NCBI RefSeq assembly: GCF_028583425.1
Contig: NC_072799.1
Coordinates: forward strand, 87,344,217-87,408,216
Source of the DNA: Eublepharis macularius
Lineage: Eukaryota > Chordata > Lepidosauria > Squamata > Eublepharidae
DNA length: 64,000 nt
Reading direction: 5' to 3'
Below are positions 1-10,700 of the stretch, piece after piece; the stretch's first letter is position 1; every line of letters starts with the position of its first letter. The notes below the pieces were generated by a model. It searched no databases. It saw nothing but the letters and a program-made list of their open reading frames with translations, and was not told the origin of the DNA. A program made the translations under genes and the position numbers.

Positions 1-305
1 GGCCAAGCTAGACGTGCCGGCTACACAGCAGCTTTGGGGGAATAGCTGTTGAAAATAAAGGAGACCATAAATGGCCTCAGAATGCCTCTGTGAAGGCAGG
101 AGGGGCTCCTCTCTCCCCCCTCAAGCCCTTTCCCCCTGTCAAGATAGCAGGGGAGGGAAGTTCCCCCCCTGTTTTTCTGCTGGAGTAGTAAAAATGGGGG
201 GGGGGATTCTGAGGCCATTTGGGCTCTTTTATTTTTTAAGGGCCATTTACTTTTTAAGTGCTGTATGGCTGTGGAAACCTGCATGTTTAGCTTGGCCCTT
301 AGACT
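1..305. mobile_element. MITE-like inverted-repeat element, cut by window edge
   Basis: The left arm (1-92) and right arm (about 205-305) are reverse complements with scattered differences. Both contain ggccaagct near the outer end and aaatggcctcagaat toward the inside. The centre is pyrimidine-rich and non-coding. The outermost dozen bases of the left arm lie outside the window. The superfamily is not recognised. Confidence 0.6.
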
Positions 306-573
306 AGGCTCAAGTGGTTTATTTTTCTTATTTCTGCAATAGTCCTTTAGTGCCCTAGAGTGTAAAGCTGTGTTATAGTGAATAAAGAGCTTTCTCTTTT
401 AAGAACTCTGTGCTGTCTGACCTGCATGTCTGGCTCTTTCTTCCACACCCAAGCTACAATCCCCTGGCTGGGCTGGGTTGGATAGCAAACAGGAGAAGCC
501 CAAGTAGTGCCCCAGGCGACTGGAAAATATGGGCACCTGTCTACCCCCATAACTAAAAGCAGCCTAGGGAAGG
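306..573. other. unclassified, possible LTR end fragment
   Basis: No gene was seen. The stretch gtgaataaagagctttctct, followed by a T-rich then C-rich tract, resembles the R/U5 part of a retroelement LTR. No second terminus or target duplication was found, so this is only a possibility. Confidence 0.25.
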
Positions 574-672
574 GTTGCTAACCTCCAGGCGGGGGGCTGG
601 AGATCTCCCAGAATTACAACTGATCTCTAGACTATAGAGATCAATTCCCCTGGAGAAAATGGCTGTTTTGGA
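574..672 (+). repeat. squamate interspersed repeat (family A), 5' part
   Basis: This shares its sequence with 16213-16440: gttgctaacctcc, then ggagatctcccagaattaca and ccctggagaaaatggctgtt. It stops where an L2 begins at about 673. The missing rest of the unit (gacattgtaccccactga onward) appears at 3184-3310, so one copy seems to have been split by later insertions. Confidence 0.6.
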
Positions 673-2495
673 TCTATTGGATAAATCTATTGGATCTCTC
701 TGCAGCCTTTGACACAGTAGACCATGCCATCCTGTTGAGGCATTTAGAAACAGAAGTGGGCATCAAAGGATGTGCCTTGGACTGGTTTAAATCATTTCTC
801 ATAGAACGGACTTAAAGAGTTGCGGTCAAAGATCATCTATCTCCAGAATGGGAACTATCCTGTGGGGTTCCGCAGCGTGCAATCTTATCTCCCATGTTAT
901 TCAACCTCTACGTAAAACCTTTATGAGAACTCATTCGCAGCTATGGAGTTGGATGTCATCAATATGCAGATGATACCCAACTCTATATCTTGCTATCCAG
1001 GTCCCCACAGGATGCAGTAGAAATCTTTGATTGCTGCCTGACAGCCATAGTGGAATGGCTGAAGAATAACAAATTAAAATTGAACCCAGACAAGACTGAA
1101 GAGATGCTTGTTGGGAAGCCAGAGCTCTTGAAGGACGTTGTACTCCCCACTTTCGATGGAGTTTGTTTGACCCTTGCAGACTCAGTTAAGAGCCTAGGAG
1201 TTATACTGGATCCAGCGCTACTACTAGAAAACAAGTTAAGGCAGCTGCAAAAAATGCTTACTATAATCTCACTCTAGCCTGAAAAATGGCTTATCTTGAC
1301 ACAGCTGACCTAGCCACCTGGATCCATGCTATGGTAACATCAAAACGACTATTGTAATGCACTATATATTGGTCTCCCATCTAAATTAACTAGGAGGCTC
1401 CAATTAGTGCAAAATGCTGTGGCTCAACTATTATCAGGAGTGAGCAGGAGCTTGAACATCACTCCCATCCTACAGTCACTCCATTGGCTACCTATCAGTT
1501 ACTGTGCTCAGTTCAAGGTATTGGTTATTACATACAAAGCTCTTCATGGCCTTGGTCCAGCATACCTATGGAACTGCCTCCCTCCCTATGTCCCTCCACG
1601 GCAGCTTCGCTCATCTGAACAGGGTCTCCTGCAGGTGCCACCCTGCACATGGGCGAAATCAACAACAGCCCATATATGGGTCCTTTTCACACTGGTTACC
1701 GGGACTCACAACGACGCGGAACATTGCGCTACAAATGCGGAAAATCGCGTTTTCTCACACGAGATTTGCGCAACATTGTTTATGGAAATGTTCTTGACAG
1801 TGTATGGAAATACCTGCCCTTGTCCTGCTACTGATTGTAGTAATCTCACACTATGTAATCTGCCTTGAGTCTCAGTGAGACTCAAATCTCATGCGAGAAA
1901 ACACGATTTTCTGCGTTTGTAGTGTGATGTTCCGCGTCGTTGCGAGTCCCGGTAAGCAGTGTGAAAAGGGCCATGGGCTTTCTCTGTGGCAGCCGCTACC
2001 CTATGGAACAGCCTGCCTGAGGAGGTCAGGAGAGCCCCTACGCTCCTGGCTTTCCGCAAATAATGCAATACCGAATTATTCAAAAAGGCTTTTTTCTCAG
2101 CTACAAGGGCAGTATTGTAGGAAAGGGATCCCAGATGTTTCGCTAATGAGTTAGGAACCATAGATTTCACCATTATGATTCCTTACATATTATCTGTTGC
2201 TTTAAATATGTACTCCTATATACCACCTGTGCTTCATGTTGTTTAATGTTAGTCCTAGAATTATGTTCTGTTTCAGCAATTCTTCAACTCCATATTGGAT
2301 CCTTGCTAATGTTGTCTTTGAAAACTTGTATTAATTTACTCTATGACATTGTTTATGGAAATGTTCTTGACAGTGTATGGAAATGCCTGTCCTTGTCCTG
2401 CTACTGATTGTACTAATCTCACACTATGTAATCCGCCTTGAGTCTCAGTGAGAAAGGCGGAATATAAATAAATAAATAAATAAATAAATAAAAAT
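673..2495 (+). mobile_element. L2-type LINE, degraded, interrupted by a foldback element
   Basis: Broken reverse-transcriptase coding begins near [16 protein letters not shown] and continues through YADDTQLY (about 963-990), KLKLNPDKTEEMLVG, and LQLVQNAVAQLLSG with SLHWLPISYCAQFKVLVITY (1400-1530). After the foldback at 1678-1972 it resumes with a frame reading ATLWNSLPEEV. It ends with the L2 tail ccgccttgagtctcagtgag and a (TAAA)n run at 2460-2495. Many frame changes and stops make it clearly inactive. Confidence 0.85.
1678..1972. mobile_element. foldback (MITE-like) element containing an L2 tail copy
   Basis: Arms of about 95 bp (1678-1773 and 1877-1972) are inverted copies: the left begins gggtccttttcacactg and the right ends cagtgtgaaaagggcc. 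The centre (about 1774-1876) is not unique sequence but a second copy of the L2 3' tail found at 2342-2447. The element sits inside the coding part of an L2. The superfamily is not recognised. Confidence 0.65.
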
Positions 2496-2698
2496 CATCG
2501 CTTTATGAACTTGGTGTCCCAGCTAGATAACCTGCTCCTGTTTCACCTACTGACAGCCACGGGCTGGAAAAGGGAAATGCATCAGTGCAGTGACAGTGGT
2601 ACATGGTTATTATGATTTACTCCATATTATGGAGGACAGAACTAGAAGTGGGGTGGTCTTTTTTGCCAGAGGCCTATGTTTATTATAAAGTGTAGAAC
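2496..2698. other. no feature recognised
   Basis: Non-coding sequence between the L2 poly-(TAAA) tail and a solo LTR. Nothing recognisable is seen on either strand. Confidence 0.5.
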
Positions 2699-3164
2699 TG
2701 TCAGGTCTTGCCAGGTAGTTCCCCAAACACTTCACTGCATCACTCAGGTGTATGAGTTAAAGTTGTTTTTATTAAAAAAAGATACCAGTATCAACTGACT
2801 ATGGCAGTGGAATTGGCTGGAATCCCTAAAGGTAGTAAAGCAAGGTTAATTATAGGTGGATGTCCCTGCCCCCAGTGGGAAAGAAAGTTTGTTAGGATTT
2901 TTGACACACAGCCTAGGAAGAAAGGAGCGGGGGGGGAGGGGGGAGATGAGCTCAGTTCAGTCTCTGTGTAGCTTGGTGCATTCTCTTTGTTGAATTCAAG
3001 GTTGAGTTCCCAAGCCTGCCAGGAACTCCTAATCAAAACACCTTGCCTGTGAGATAAGCAGTTAGCAGCAATGCAACAGAAAACAGGTTTTACTCTGCAT
3101 GTACTCAGAGGCATATTACTCTAGCAAGAAACACTTAATGCATGGCAGATATGCTTATCTGACA
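2699..3164 (-). mobile_element. solo LTR, gypsy-like
   Basis: The 466-bp unit starts TGTCAG and ends CTGACA and is flanked by near-identical 5-bp duplications (agaac 2694-2698, agaaa 3165-3169). On the - strand an AATAAA lies in the expected mid-LTR position, which suggests - orientation. The terminal TGTCAG/CTGACA is shared with the LTR at 61251-61665. There is no internal coding; it is a fossil of moderate age. Confidence 0.7.
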
Positions 3165-3183
3165 AGAAACAGCTACTTTAGAG

Positions 3184-3310
3184 ATTAGACTCTATGACAT
3201 TGTACCCCACTGATATCCCTTCTCCTCAAACACTACCCTCCTCAGTCTTCACTCATAAACCTCAAGGAATTTCCCAGGCCAGAATTAGAAACCCTGGTGT
3301 AGAAGCATCA
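3184..3310 (+). repeat. family A interspersed repeat, 3' part
   Basis: It matches the second half of the 16213-16440 unit: a gacattgtaccccactgat segment, a C/A-rich stretch, then aggaatttcccaggcc. It probably completes the copy begun at 574-672. Confidence 0.5.
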
Positions 3311-3344
3311 CATGATATCCTGGGTTTTGTTAGCAAGCTACTTT

Positions 3345-3425
3345 ACTGTGCCATCCTAAGGAAAGATATACCTGCTAAATCCATTAGCTTACAAAGGTTT
3401 AGCTCTGTTTAGGATGGCGCTGTAT
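3345..3425. repeat. palindromic repeat (family F, 'cctaag...cttagg' hairpin)
   Basis: The sequence gccatcctaaggaa...gtttaggatggcgctg folds back on itself. It is one of about eight copies of a hairpin-forming sauropsid repeat in the window. Confidence 0.5.
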
Positions 3426-3486
3426 GTTTAATCCCTTTATATATAAGCCACTTTCCTGCCTACTTGAAGCCCCCCAAATATCTAAC

Positions 3487-3700
3487 AATCAAAAACAATT
3501 ATTTTTTATTTTGTTTATACCCAGCTATCCTTCAACTGGGGACCCAGAACAGGTTACAAAATTCTTATCCCCTCATCACAGCCACCACCTTTTGAGGTAG
3601 GTTAGGCCACGAGTGACTGGCCTAGGTTCACCCAGTGAGCTTCCATGGCAGACTGGGTATTCAAAACTGGTTCTTCCTAGTCTGGCTCTCTGTTTTAAAA
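3487..3700 (-). repeat. tRNA-derived SINE
   Basis: In reverse orientation it has the head with a B-box-like region (gttttgaatacccag), then the shared squamate SINE body (ctgccatggaagctc, acctcaaaaggtgg). It is degraded. Confidence 0.55.
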
Positions 3701-4025
3701 TCTCTATCATAAAAATAATAAAATATCACAAGACAATCAAGTAACATTCATGAGAACTATTAAAGAATTAAAATGTCTTCAGAAACAGCAGTGTCTTCAG
3801 TTTGCTCCAGAAGGCCTGAAGGGACAGTGCTAATCTTATCTCCGGGGTGAAGGAGTTCCTCAGCATGGGAGCAACACCAGAGAGGGACTTCCTATGAATT
3901 TCTGCTAGTCTAATCGCAGCTAACCTCAAATTTGGCTTCTGAATAGGAAAAAAGCAGCTTAGAAATATTTTAAATCAAGTCAATAACAAACAATGCAGGT
4001 TCCCCCAAGAAAGCCTTACCTTTCT
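3701..4025. other. unclassified old repeat-like sequence
   Basis: AT-rich, then ccagaaggcctgaagggaca and aaggagttcctcagcatggg, which resemble a widespread vertebrate repeat body, but the family could not be named. The string acaatgcaggttcccc at 3990-4005 would spell Met-Gln plus a GT but is not a credible PDCL2 first exon. Confidence 0.3.
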
Positions 4026-4262
4026 CAAAGTTACAATAATAATAATTTGCTGCCCTTCAGGACAACTTCATGCCACACTCAGAGCGGTTTACAAAGTGAG
4101 TTGTTATCTTCACGACAATCACCCTGCGAGGTGGGTGGGGCCGAGAGAGCTCTGAAAGAGTTGTGACTGACCTGAGGTCACCCAGCTGGCTTCAGGGAGT
4201 GGGGAATCAAACCCGGTTATCCAGATAAGAGTCCTACCACTCTTAACCACTACACCAGACTA
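4026..4262 (-). repeat. tRNA-derived SINE
   Basis: In reverse complement it opens with a tRNA-like head (gtctggtgtagtggttaag, ggtttgattcccca) followed by the body gcttacctgggtgacctcagg-like segment and an ATT(n) tail seen here as aataataat. It is the same subfamily as 26238-26478 and 60040-60290. Confidence 0.75.
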
Positions 4263-4373
4263 TACCAAACTACAAACACCAAGTTCTGAAAGCTTGGATA
4301 TATTGATACAGATTTCACTTGAAATATGGTCTGGAATAAACATAAGTAAGATCTGAAAACAAACATAGGAGGC

Positions 4374-4592
4374 ATCTCAGTGTGGTATAGCAGTCAGAGT
4401 GTCAGACTGCTCAGTTCAAACCCCCATTCTGCCATGGAAGCTTAGGTGGTGGTGGGCCAGTCACAATCTCTCAGCCGAACCTACGTCACAGAGTCGATGC
4501 AAGGATAAAATGGTGGAGAGAAAAATGGTATAAGCCTTTTCAGATCGCCTTGGGGAGAAAGGCAGGGTATAAATGAAGTAAATAAACTTGAG
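4374..4592 (+). repeat. tRNA-derived SINE
   Basis: A tRNA-like head (gtggtatagcagtcagagtg, gttcaaacccc) is followed by ctgccatggaagctt, an aaggataaaatggtggagag segment and the tail ttggggagaaaggcagggta with taaatgaagtaaataaa. It is the same subfamily as 27945-28185. It sits directly upstream of PDCL2 exon 2. Confidence 0.75.
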
Positions 4593-4626
4593 TTATAAAT
4601 GTTTTTTTGAATTTTTCTATAAGTAG

Positions 4627-4747
4627 GATCCAAATGAAGATACAGAATGGAATGACATATTAAGAGACTTTAAGATTCTGCCACCAAAAGAAGAGGTTCA
4701 GGATGAAATTGAAGAAATGGTTTTACGCTTACAAAAAGAAGCAGAAG
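4627..4747 (+). CDS. PDCL2: PDCL2 exon 2
   Basis: The acceptor is ...ctataagtag before GATCCAAATGAAG and the donor is GCAGAAG followed by gtaaaa. The 121-nt exon encodes residues 3-42 and the first base of codon 43 (phase 1). It carries the N-terminal [10 protein letters not shown] and LPPKEE motifs typical of PDCL2/PDCL3. There is no in-exon Met start: the human protein begins Met-Gln in the preceding exon, which was not found in bases 1-4626. Confidence 0.95.
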
Positions 4748-7700
4748 GTAAAAGGAGCCGTTATTGAAATTAACATTTTATTTCAACAAAGCACTAGACT
4801 CCACTGCTAGACATGGGCACGAACAGCATTATGAATGGAAGGCATCCTGGATGCCTCCCTATCGATGGAGGCCCAGGTCATGGTGGTTGCCAAGTCTGCA
4901 TTTTTCCATCTTTGTCAGATCAGGCAACTTGCCCCCTACCTGACGCCCCAGGACCTGGCTACAGTGATCCATGCAACGGTCACCTCCAGGCTAGATTACT
5001 GTAACTCACTCTACGCTGGGCTACCCCTGGGCCTGATCCGGAAACTACAACTGGTCCAGAATGCGGCGGCACGGGTCCTGACTGGTATACCTTACCAGTC
5101 ACACATCACACCTGTCCTGCGCCAGCTGCACTGGCTTCCGGTTGAATTCCGAATCAGGTTCAAAGTGTTGGTTCTTACCTTTAAAGCCCTGAGCGGGTTG
5201 GGACCGGCATATCTTCGGGACCGCCTCTCCCTGTATGTTCCCCGGAGATCGCTTCGATCAGCGAATAAATATTTACTTGTGGTCCCCGGCCCTAAGGAAG
5301 CCCGCCTCGCTTCAACCAGGGCCAGGGCCTTTTCAGTCCTGGCCCCAGCCTGGTGGAACGCTCTGTCAATGGAAACCCGGGCCCAGCGGGACATATTATC
5401 GTTCCGCCGGGCCTGTAAGACAGAGCTGTTCCGCCAGGCGTTTGGTGATTGAAGGGGGCAGTGCCATGTCGGCCTCCCACCTTTGGGGTGGGGGAGGGTT
5501 CTCCCCACCACTGCACTTTGTTAATTTGTTTTATTGTTTGTATATTGATTTTAGTTCTTGTTTTTATCTATTTTAACTGTTCACCGCCCAGAGCCCCTGG
5601 GGATGTGCGGTATATAAATTGAAATATAAATAAATAAATAAATAAAAAACCCACGGGTCATTCGTGAGGTGCCATTCCAGCCGAACAGGTGGTTGTCGTC
5701 ATTTGTTGCATTCGGCCGCTGTTTGGGAAGACAGACACACAGGCGCCTTGAATCAATTGCCTTGGCAATGGAGAGAGGGACTGCCTGAACTCTGTCTGCA
5801 CTCCCTCTGTCGCCCCAGACACCCCAATCAAAAACCACCTTAGCTTGATGGGCATGTCTTCCTTCCAAGTGTGGAGCTGCAAATTGGTTACAATTGGTAA
5901 TGTGGAAGCAGACACCGGGGGAGGGAGGAGGGGAGTGTTCTGTGGCCATGGGAACTCCAATCTTATCCCTGCAAACCCTGTTAGGCAGTTCTGACTGCCA
6001 ACCACAGACCTCCTGCATTTCTCAATGAGACCTCTGCTTATAAAAGGGCACTGCGCTCCCAGTTCTGGCTTTCACTTTCAGCAAGCACTGGAGTGGGACA
6101 GAGCTGTTGATAGCCTTTTGGGAGAGAGACAGGGAGAGTGCATTGGAGCTGGGTTTTTTTCTATGTGTGGTGGGTGGAATAGGGATCTATCCCCTCTGCT
6201 TCCAGGGCTGGTGCCAGGCCCTGGGGCTAAGCTCAGTGGGCACCTCAGCTGAGGGCTCACCCTGACTATTACTATTATCAGTGCCTGATCTGGTCAGGCT
6301 TCTGTGTGTGCTGGGCTATGGCTCTAGCCCCAGCCTCTGGTTCTAGGGCTGGTGCCAGGCCCTGGGGCCAAGTTCAGTGGCCACCTTGGCTGAGGGCTCA
6401 CCCTGACTATTACTATTATTAGTATCAGTGCCTGATCTGGTCAGGCTTCTGGGTGTGCTGGGCTAGGGCTCTAGCCCCAGCCTCTGGTTCCAGGGCTGCT
6501 GCCAGGCTCTGGGACCAAGCTCTGTGGGCACCTTGGCTGAGGGCTCACAGTGTTCTCTCCTTTTCTGTCCTCCTTAATTCTAGTTTGGTGGCACAATGAG
6601 TCTTCATGTTGTGGTGGCCACCACGGGTGGTTGTGGAGGGAAGTGCAAAGACAGTCCTCCTGGTTTTCTCGTGGAAAGCAGTACTGGGTGTGGCTTGGGG
6701 GCAGCAGAGTGTACTCCTGCTCCCCCAGATTCACCTCGGGGGCTGTGGAGGAGGCCAAAGAGGTCTTTCCGCTGGGGGGAGAGGATCTCTCTCAACATTT
6801 TGAGGAGGAGGTGGGTTATAGATCCCTGGAGGAATGGTTTGTGTTTTATGAAACATCCCTCCAGTCCCCCATCCCAAACTCTCGGTGGTGTCCCTGCCTG
6901 CAGTCCACCCCTCACTCCATTGTCTGTGGCCAGCTCCGCAGTGCAGCCTGCAGCCATTCGTCCTCCTTCCCCTGGGACAGTTAGTGGTCCACGTTTCAAT
7001 GCCTCCATATGGAGGCACTTTCAGGCCCTTCCTAATGACCCCTGTGTGGTGCAGTGCCATGCTTGTGATGTTCTGATGCGCAGTGGCAAAACCCCGAAGC
7101 ACCTGTCATCAATGGCCCTGACTAGGCACCTGAAGACGCACCACCCGAGCCTCTGGTCTCTGTCCTCACCCAGTGAAACATCCGTTGGGAGGAGAAAGGG
7201 GACGACCAGCTCTTCTGAGCAGGGATCAATGGGAGGGTCACCGGAATCCACCTCAAGCAAGAATCCTTGCCCTGAGGGTGATGCTGGTGGGAGCAGAGTG
7301 CTCAGGCAGGCCGTGCTCGCAGAGGTTATCCCCTCAGGGTCTGGGACAGCGCCGCTTAGAACAGCGAGGTTGAGGGCTCAGGAGGAGGGCCTTCGCGTCT
7401 TGGCAGAGATGATTGCCCTACATGGCTTGCCCCTATCCATCGTAGAGGGCATGGGCTTCTGCAGCTACTAAAGCATCTTGCCCCTTGGTTCTCCATGCCG
7501 TCGCTGCGCACCCTTGCCCGTCGAGTCCGGCGGGCATCTCGAATGAGGGCTGGCACGTTTGGATCAGGTTTAGGCAGGCCTACTCCCACTGCTAACAGGC
7601 TTCTGAGGCCTTGCTAGGCCTTCCTGGCACAGCCAGATCATCATGACACCTCCTTTCTGTGGAGGCAGGGAAGTGGGTGATGCTGGCGGCAGCCTCCTTT

Positions 7701-10700
7701 GGGCACTTGTGCAACAGCTCAGGAGCTATAGCGCATGTAGTTGAGCCGCATGGTGGCCCTATCCATTGCAAACACTGTGCCCTCTGAGCAGGGGGGAATG
7801 GGTCCCTCGACTCATGTGCTTTCCACAAAGGCAGGAAAGGCTGTCAGTAGCGAGTAGTGCCTGCTCAGCCTAGGTGTCTGAGTGGTGGGATAACCGCACT
7901 AGCCCCCCTTGGTTCTCAGGGCTGCTTCCACTCTGACTGTTCCTAGCAACCTCTCCTGTCCTTTCTCTCCCGTCCTTTCCGCAAAAGCAGGAAGGTGGTT
8001 CATGTCTGCACATTTTATCATCACTCACATGGTTTCCCTTTTCTCCTTCTACGAACCCTCTGGAGACCTCTGCTATCCATCCCATCCCATCCTTTACGCG
8101 AAGGCAGGAAGGTGGTTGGTGTCTGGTGGTGCCGCCCAAACTGTTATGAGTAGTGCCTGAATTGCCTGCACAGGTGAGGTGTCTTGGAGTGGTGTGGAAC
8201 TGCTCTGGTCCCCTCTGTTCTCGGGGCTGCTGGTCCCTCTTTCTACCTCTCCCTCTCCCTCTGTGGAACCACTCCGACCCTTTCAAACGACCTCTCCTGT
8301 CATGCCTATCCCCTCCTTTCCGTGAAGGCAGGATGGTGGGTCATGTCAGTCGCCACTTCACGAGGGACTAACATGTTACTGCTGCCAAACTGGTCATAAG
8401 GGACAGCTCAGCTGCGATTGTGTATATCAGGGGTGGGCAAATTGCGGCCCGCGGGCCGCATGCGGCCCGCAACAGAGTTTTTTGTGGCCCGCCAATATTA
8501 AGCAAGAGTGTCCTACTCTCGAGTAAACGTGACACGACCGCAACCCGAAGAAGAGTTGTAAATTGTGAGGCGAATTTCTGTGGAACGGATAACGCAGGGA
8601 CGCGGGAAAAGGCGCTCTGAGGGGAAGCGGGAAGGGGAGGGCAGCGTCGGCCTCGGGAAGCGGAAGGGATGCCTCAGCCAAAGGAGGAGCCTGGCGGAGC
8701 CGCGCGGGGGATTCAAAGGGCAGCAACAGGCGGCGGTGGCGGCGGCGCCTGAGGGGCTTCGAGCCTTCTCTTCATGAGCTGGCGAGACGAGGGCAGGCCC
8801 GGAGGCCTTTCAGGTGCGGCCTCAAGGTGGAAGAGGGGCGGTGGGTGGGAGACGGCCGCGGCTGAGGGGGACTGGAAGCTTAGCAACAGGGGTGGTGGTG
8901 GTGTCTGTTTTAGTCTGTTGCAGCAAAAAAAACCCAGACGCTGATCCTGTGGTAATTTAAGAGCGAGCGAAAATGTTTATTCCATGCAGAGGCTTTTGTT
9001 GACTCCTTGAAGCATCTGACGAAGAGAGCTGTGGCTCTTGAAAGCTTATGCTACAATAGAGGTGGTTAGTTTTAAAGGTGCTACTGGACTCTTTACCTTC
9101 TTGAACCTTAAGAATCTGCTGCTGCTGCTCAGAGGCCACGAGTGGATCCTCGCTATGCAAGCTTAGGATGAATAAAAACATTTTACTTCTCAAGGTGCCA
9201 AAAGTAGGGCGGAATCTTGTGGTACCCTGAAGACTAACAAGTTTTGAATCCTAGCAGGGGCTTTTGTGCATCCATTTTTTTAAAGATCTGATGAGTGGAC
9301 CTTCACTGTACAAATATGTTAGAGATAGTGACTTTGCTGGGTCCCCCCCCCCCCATACCTATTACTAAAAGAAAAACGAGACAAAGCTGTGTAATAAGGT
9401 TGGTGTGACTGAATGGCCCTTTGTACAACAAACAGTAAAATCCTAAGCAGAGTGACTCCAGTCTAAGCCCATTGATTTCAGTGGGTTTAGAGTAGAGTCA
9501 GTCTTCTTAGGATTGCAATGAAAGTTGCACTGAAATCTCAACAAGCAATCTCACTCCTGATTTCAAAAAAATTGTAGAAAAGTGTGATGGGGTACATTTG
9601 TCTCATTAAACTGAATCTAAAATTAAATGTGCTTGCAGCTATAGATGATATGAAATTAGCACAATAAATAAATTGAATAAAACTAGCACTATTTTATTTA
9701 ATTTATATTTATTGATTTTTATGATACAATTTATACCTTTTCTGAAATGCAAAGTTAACTAATGAATGCAATCATTTTAAAAGGTGCGGCCCTCCACTAA
9801 CCTCCTCTCCCACAAAGTGGCCCCCAAGCCAAAACAATTGCCCACCCCTGGTGTATATGATTGTACAGTATAGGGGTACAGCACGGTTGCACAGCATGGT
9901 GGCTCCCCTGTCAATGGGAGTGACTGGACCCCTTTGAGCCAGGGGGGGGAATGTGTCCCACGACTCCCATCCTTTCTGCAAAGGCAGGAAGGTGGGCGAT
10001 GGCAGCTGCTGCCACTGCCCTCTTTCTTCCTCTCGCTCTCTGGGACCACTCCTACCCCTCCCAACTACCTCTCCTGTCCTGTCCATCCCAACCTTTCCGC
10101 TCACGCAGGAAGGTGGGTGATGTTAGCTGCCGCCGCAGAGTCCCTCTGTGGGTTCCGCGGATGAGGACTCACAATGCTTGGGAGCTTTCCAGTTCCCGGT
10201 CCATACCTCTCCCTCTCAGGTACTGCCACAGCCTTTCCCAACCACTTGGACTGCCCTGTCCCCTCCTTTCCATGATGGCAGGGAGGTGGTTGATGCCAGC
10301 AGCCGCTGGTTCGGAGTCTTTTCATCCCTGTTGCCAGATCTTCCAGGTCTGGTTCCTTGCTGCAGCCGGAACCCCTTGGTCCCCCTCTCCCTGGCCACTT
10401 CGTGTTTCCTCTTTCCTCCTCTCCCTCTCAGGTACTGCCATGACCCTTCCGAACAACTTGCACTGCCCCGTCCCCTCCTTTCCCTGATGGCAGGAAGGTG
10501 GCTGATGTCAGCAGTCGCTGACAGATGGGAGTCTTCCCATCCCTGTCGCCGGGTCTTCCGGGTCCAGCTCCTTGCTGCAGCCAGAACCTCTTGGTCCCCC
10601 TCTCCCTGACCACTTCATGTTCCCTCTTTCCTCCTCTCCCTCTCAGGTACTGCCACATCCCTTCCCAATGACTTGCACCATCCCATCCTCTCCGTTCCAT

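Larger units (their letters stand above)
8428..9850. mobile_element. non-autonomous hAT element with perfect target duplication
   Basis: The ends are inverted: CAGGGGTGGGCAA at 8428 and TTGCCCACCCCTG at 9838-9850. The flanking octamer gtgtatat (8420-8427 and 9851-9858) is identical on both sides. The left third (8440-8880) is GC- and CpG-rich, like a transposon promoter; the right part is AT-rich. No transposase coding was recognised. It splits the tandem array of the larger hAT, so it is younger than that array. It carries an R-family palindromic repeat at about 8968-9110. Confidence 0.9.

Noticed and set aside
3993-3998. ATGCAG followed by GT, which would spell the Met-Gln first exon of PDCL2
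   Set aside because: The donor (gttccc) is poor, there is no promoter-like context, and the sequence sits in a repeat-like AT-rich block. A chance hexamer is more likely.
10148-10609. Pro/Leu/Ser-rich frames of 150-180 residues
   Set aside because: They run through the C/T-rich tandem array of the hAT element and have no domain.
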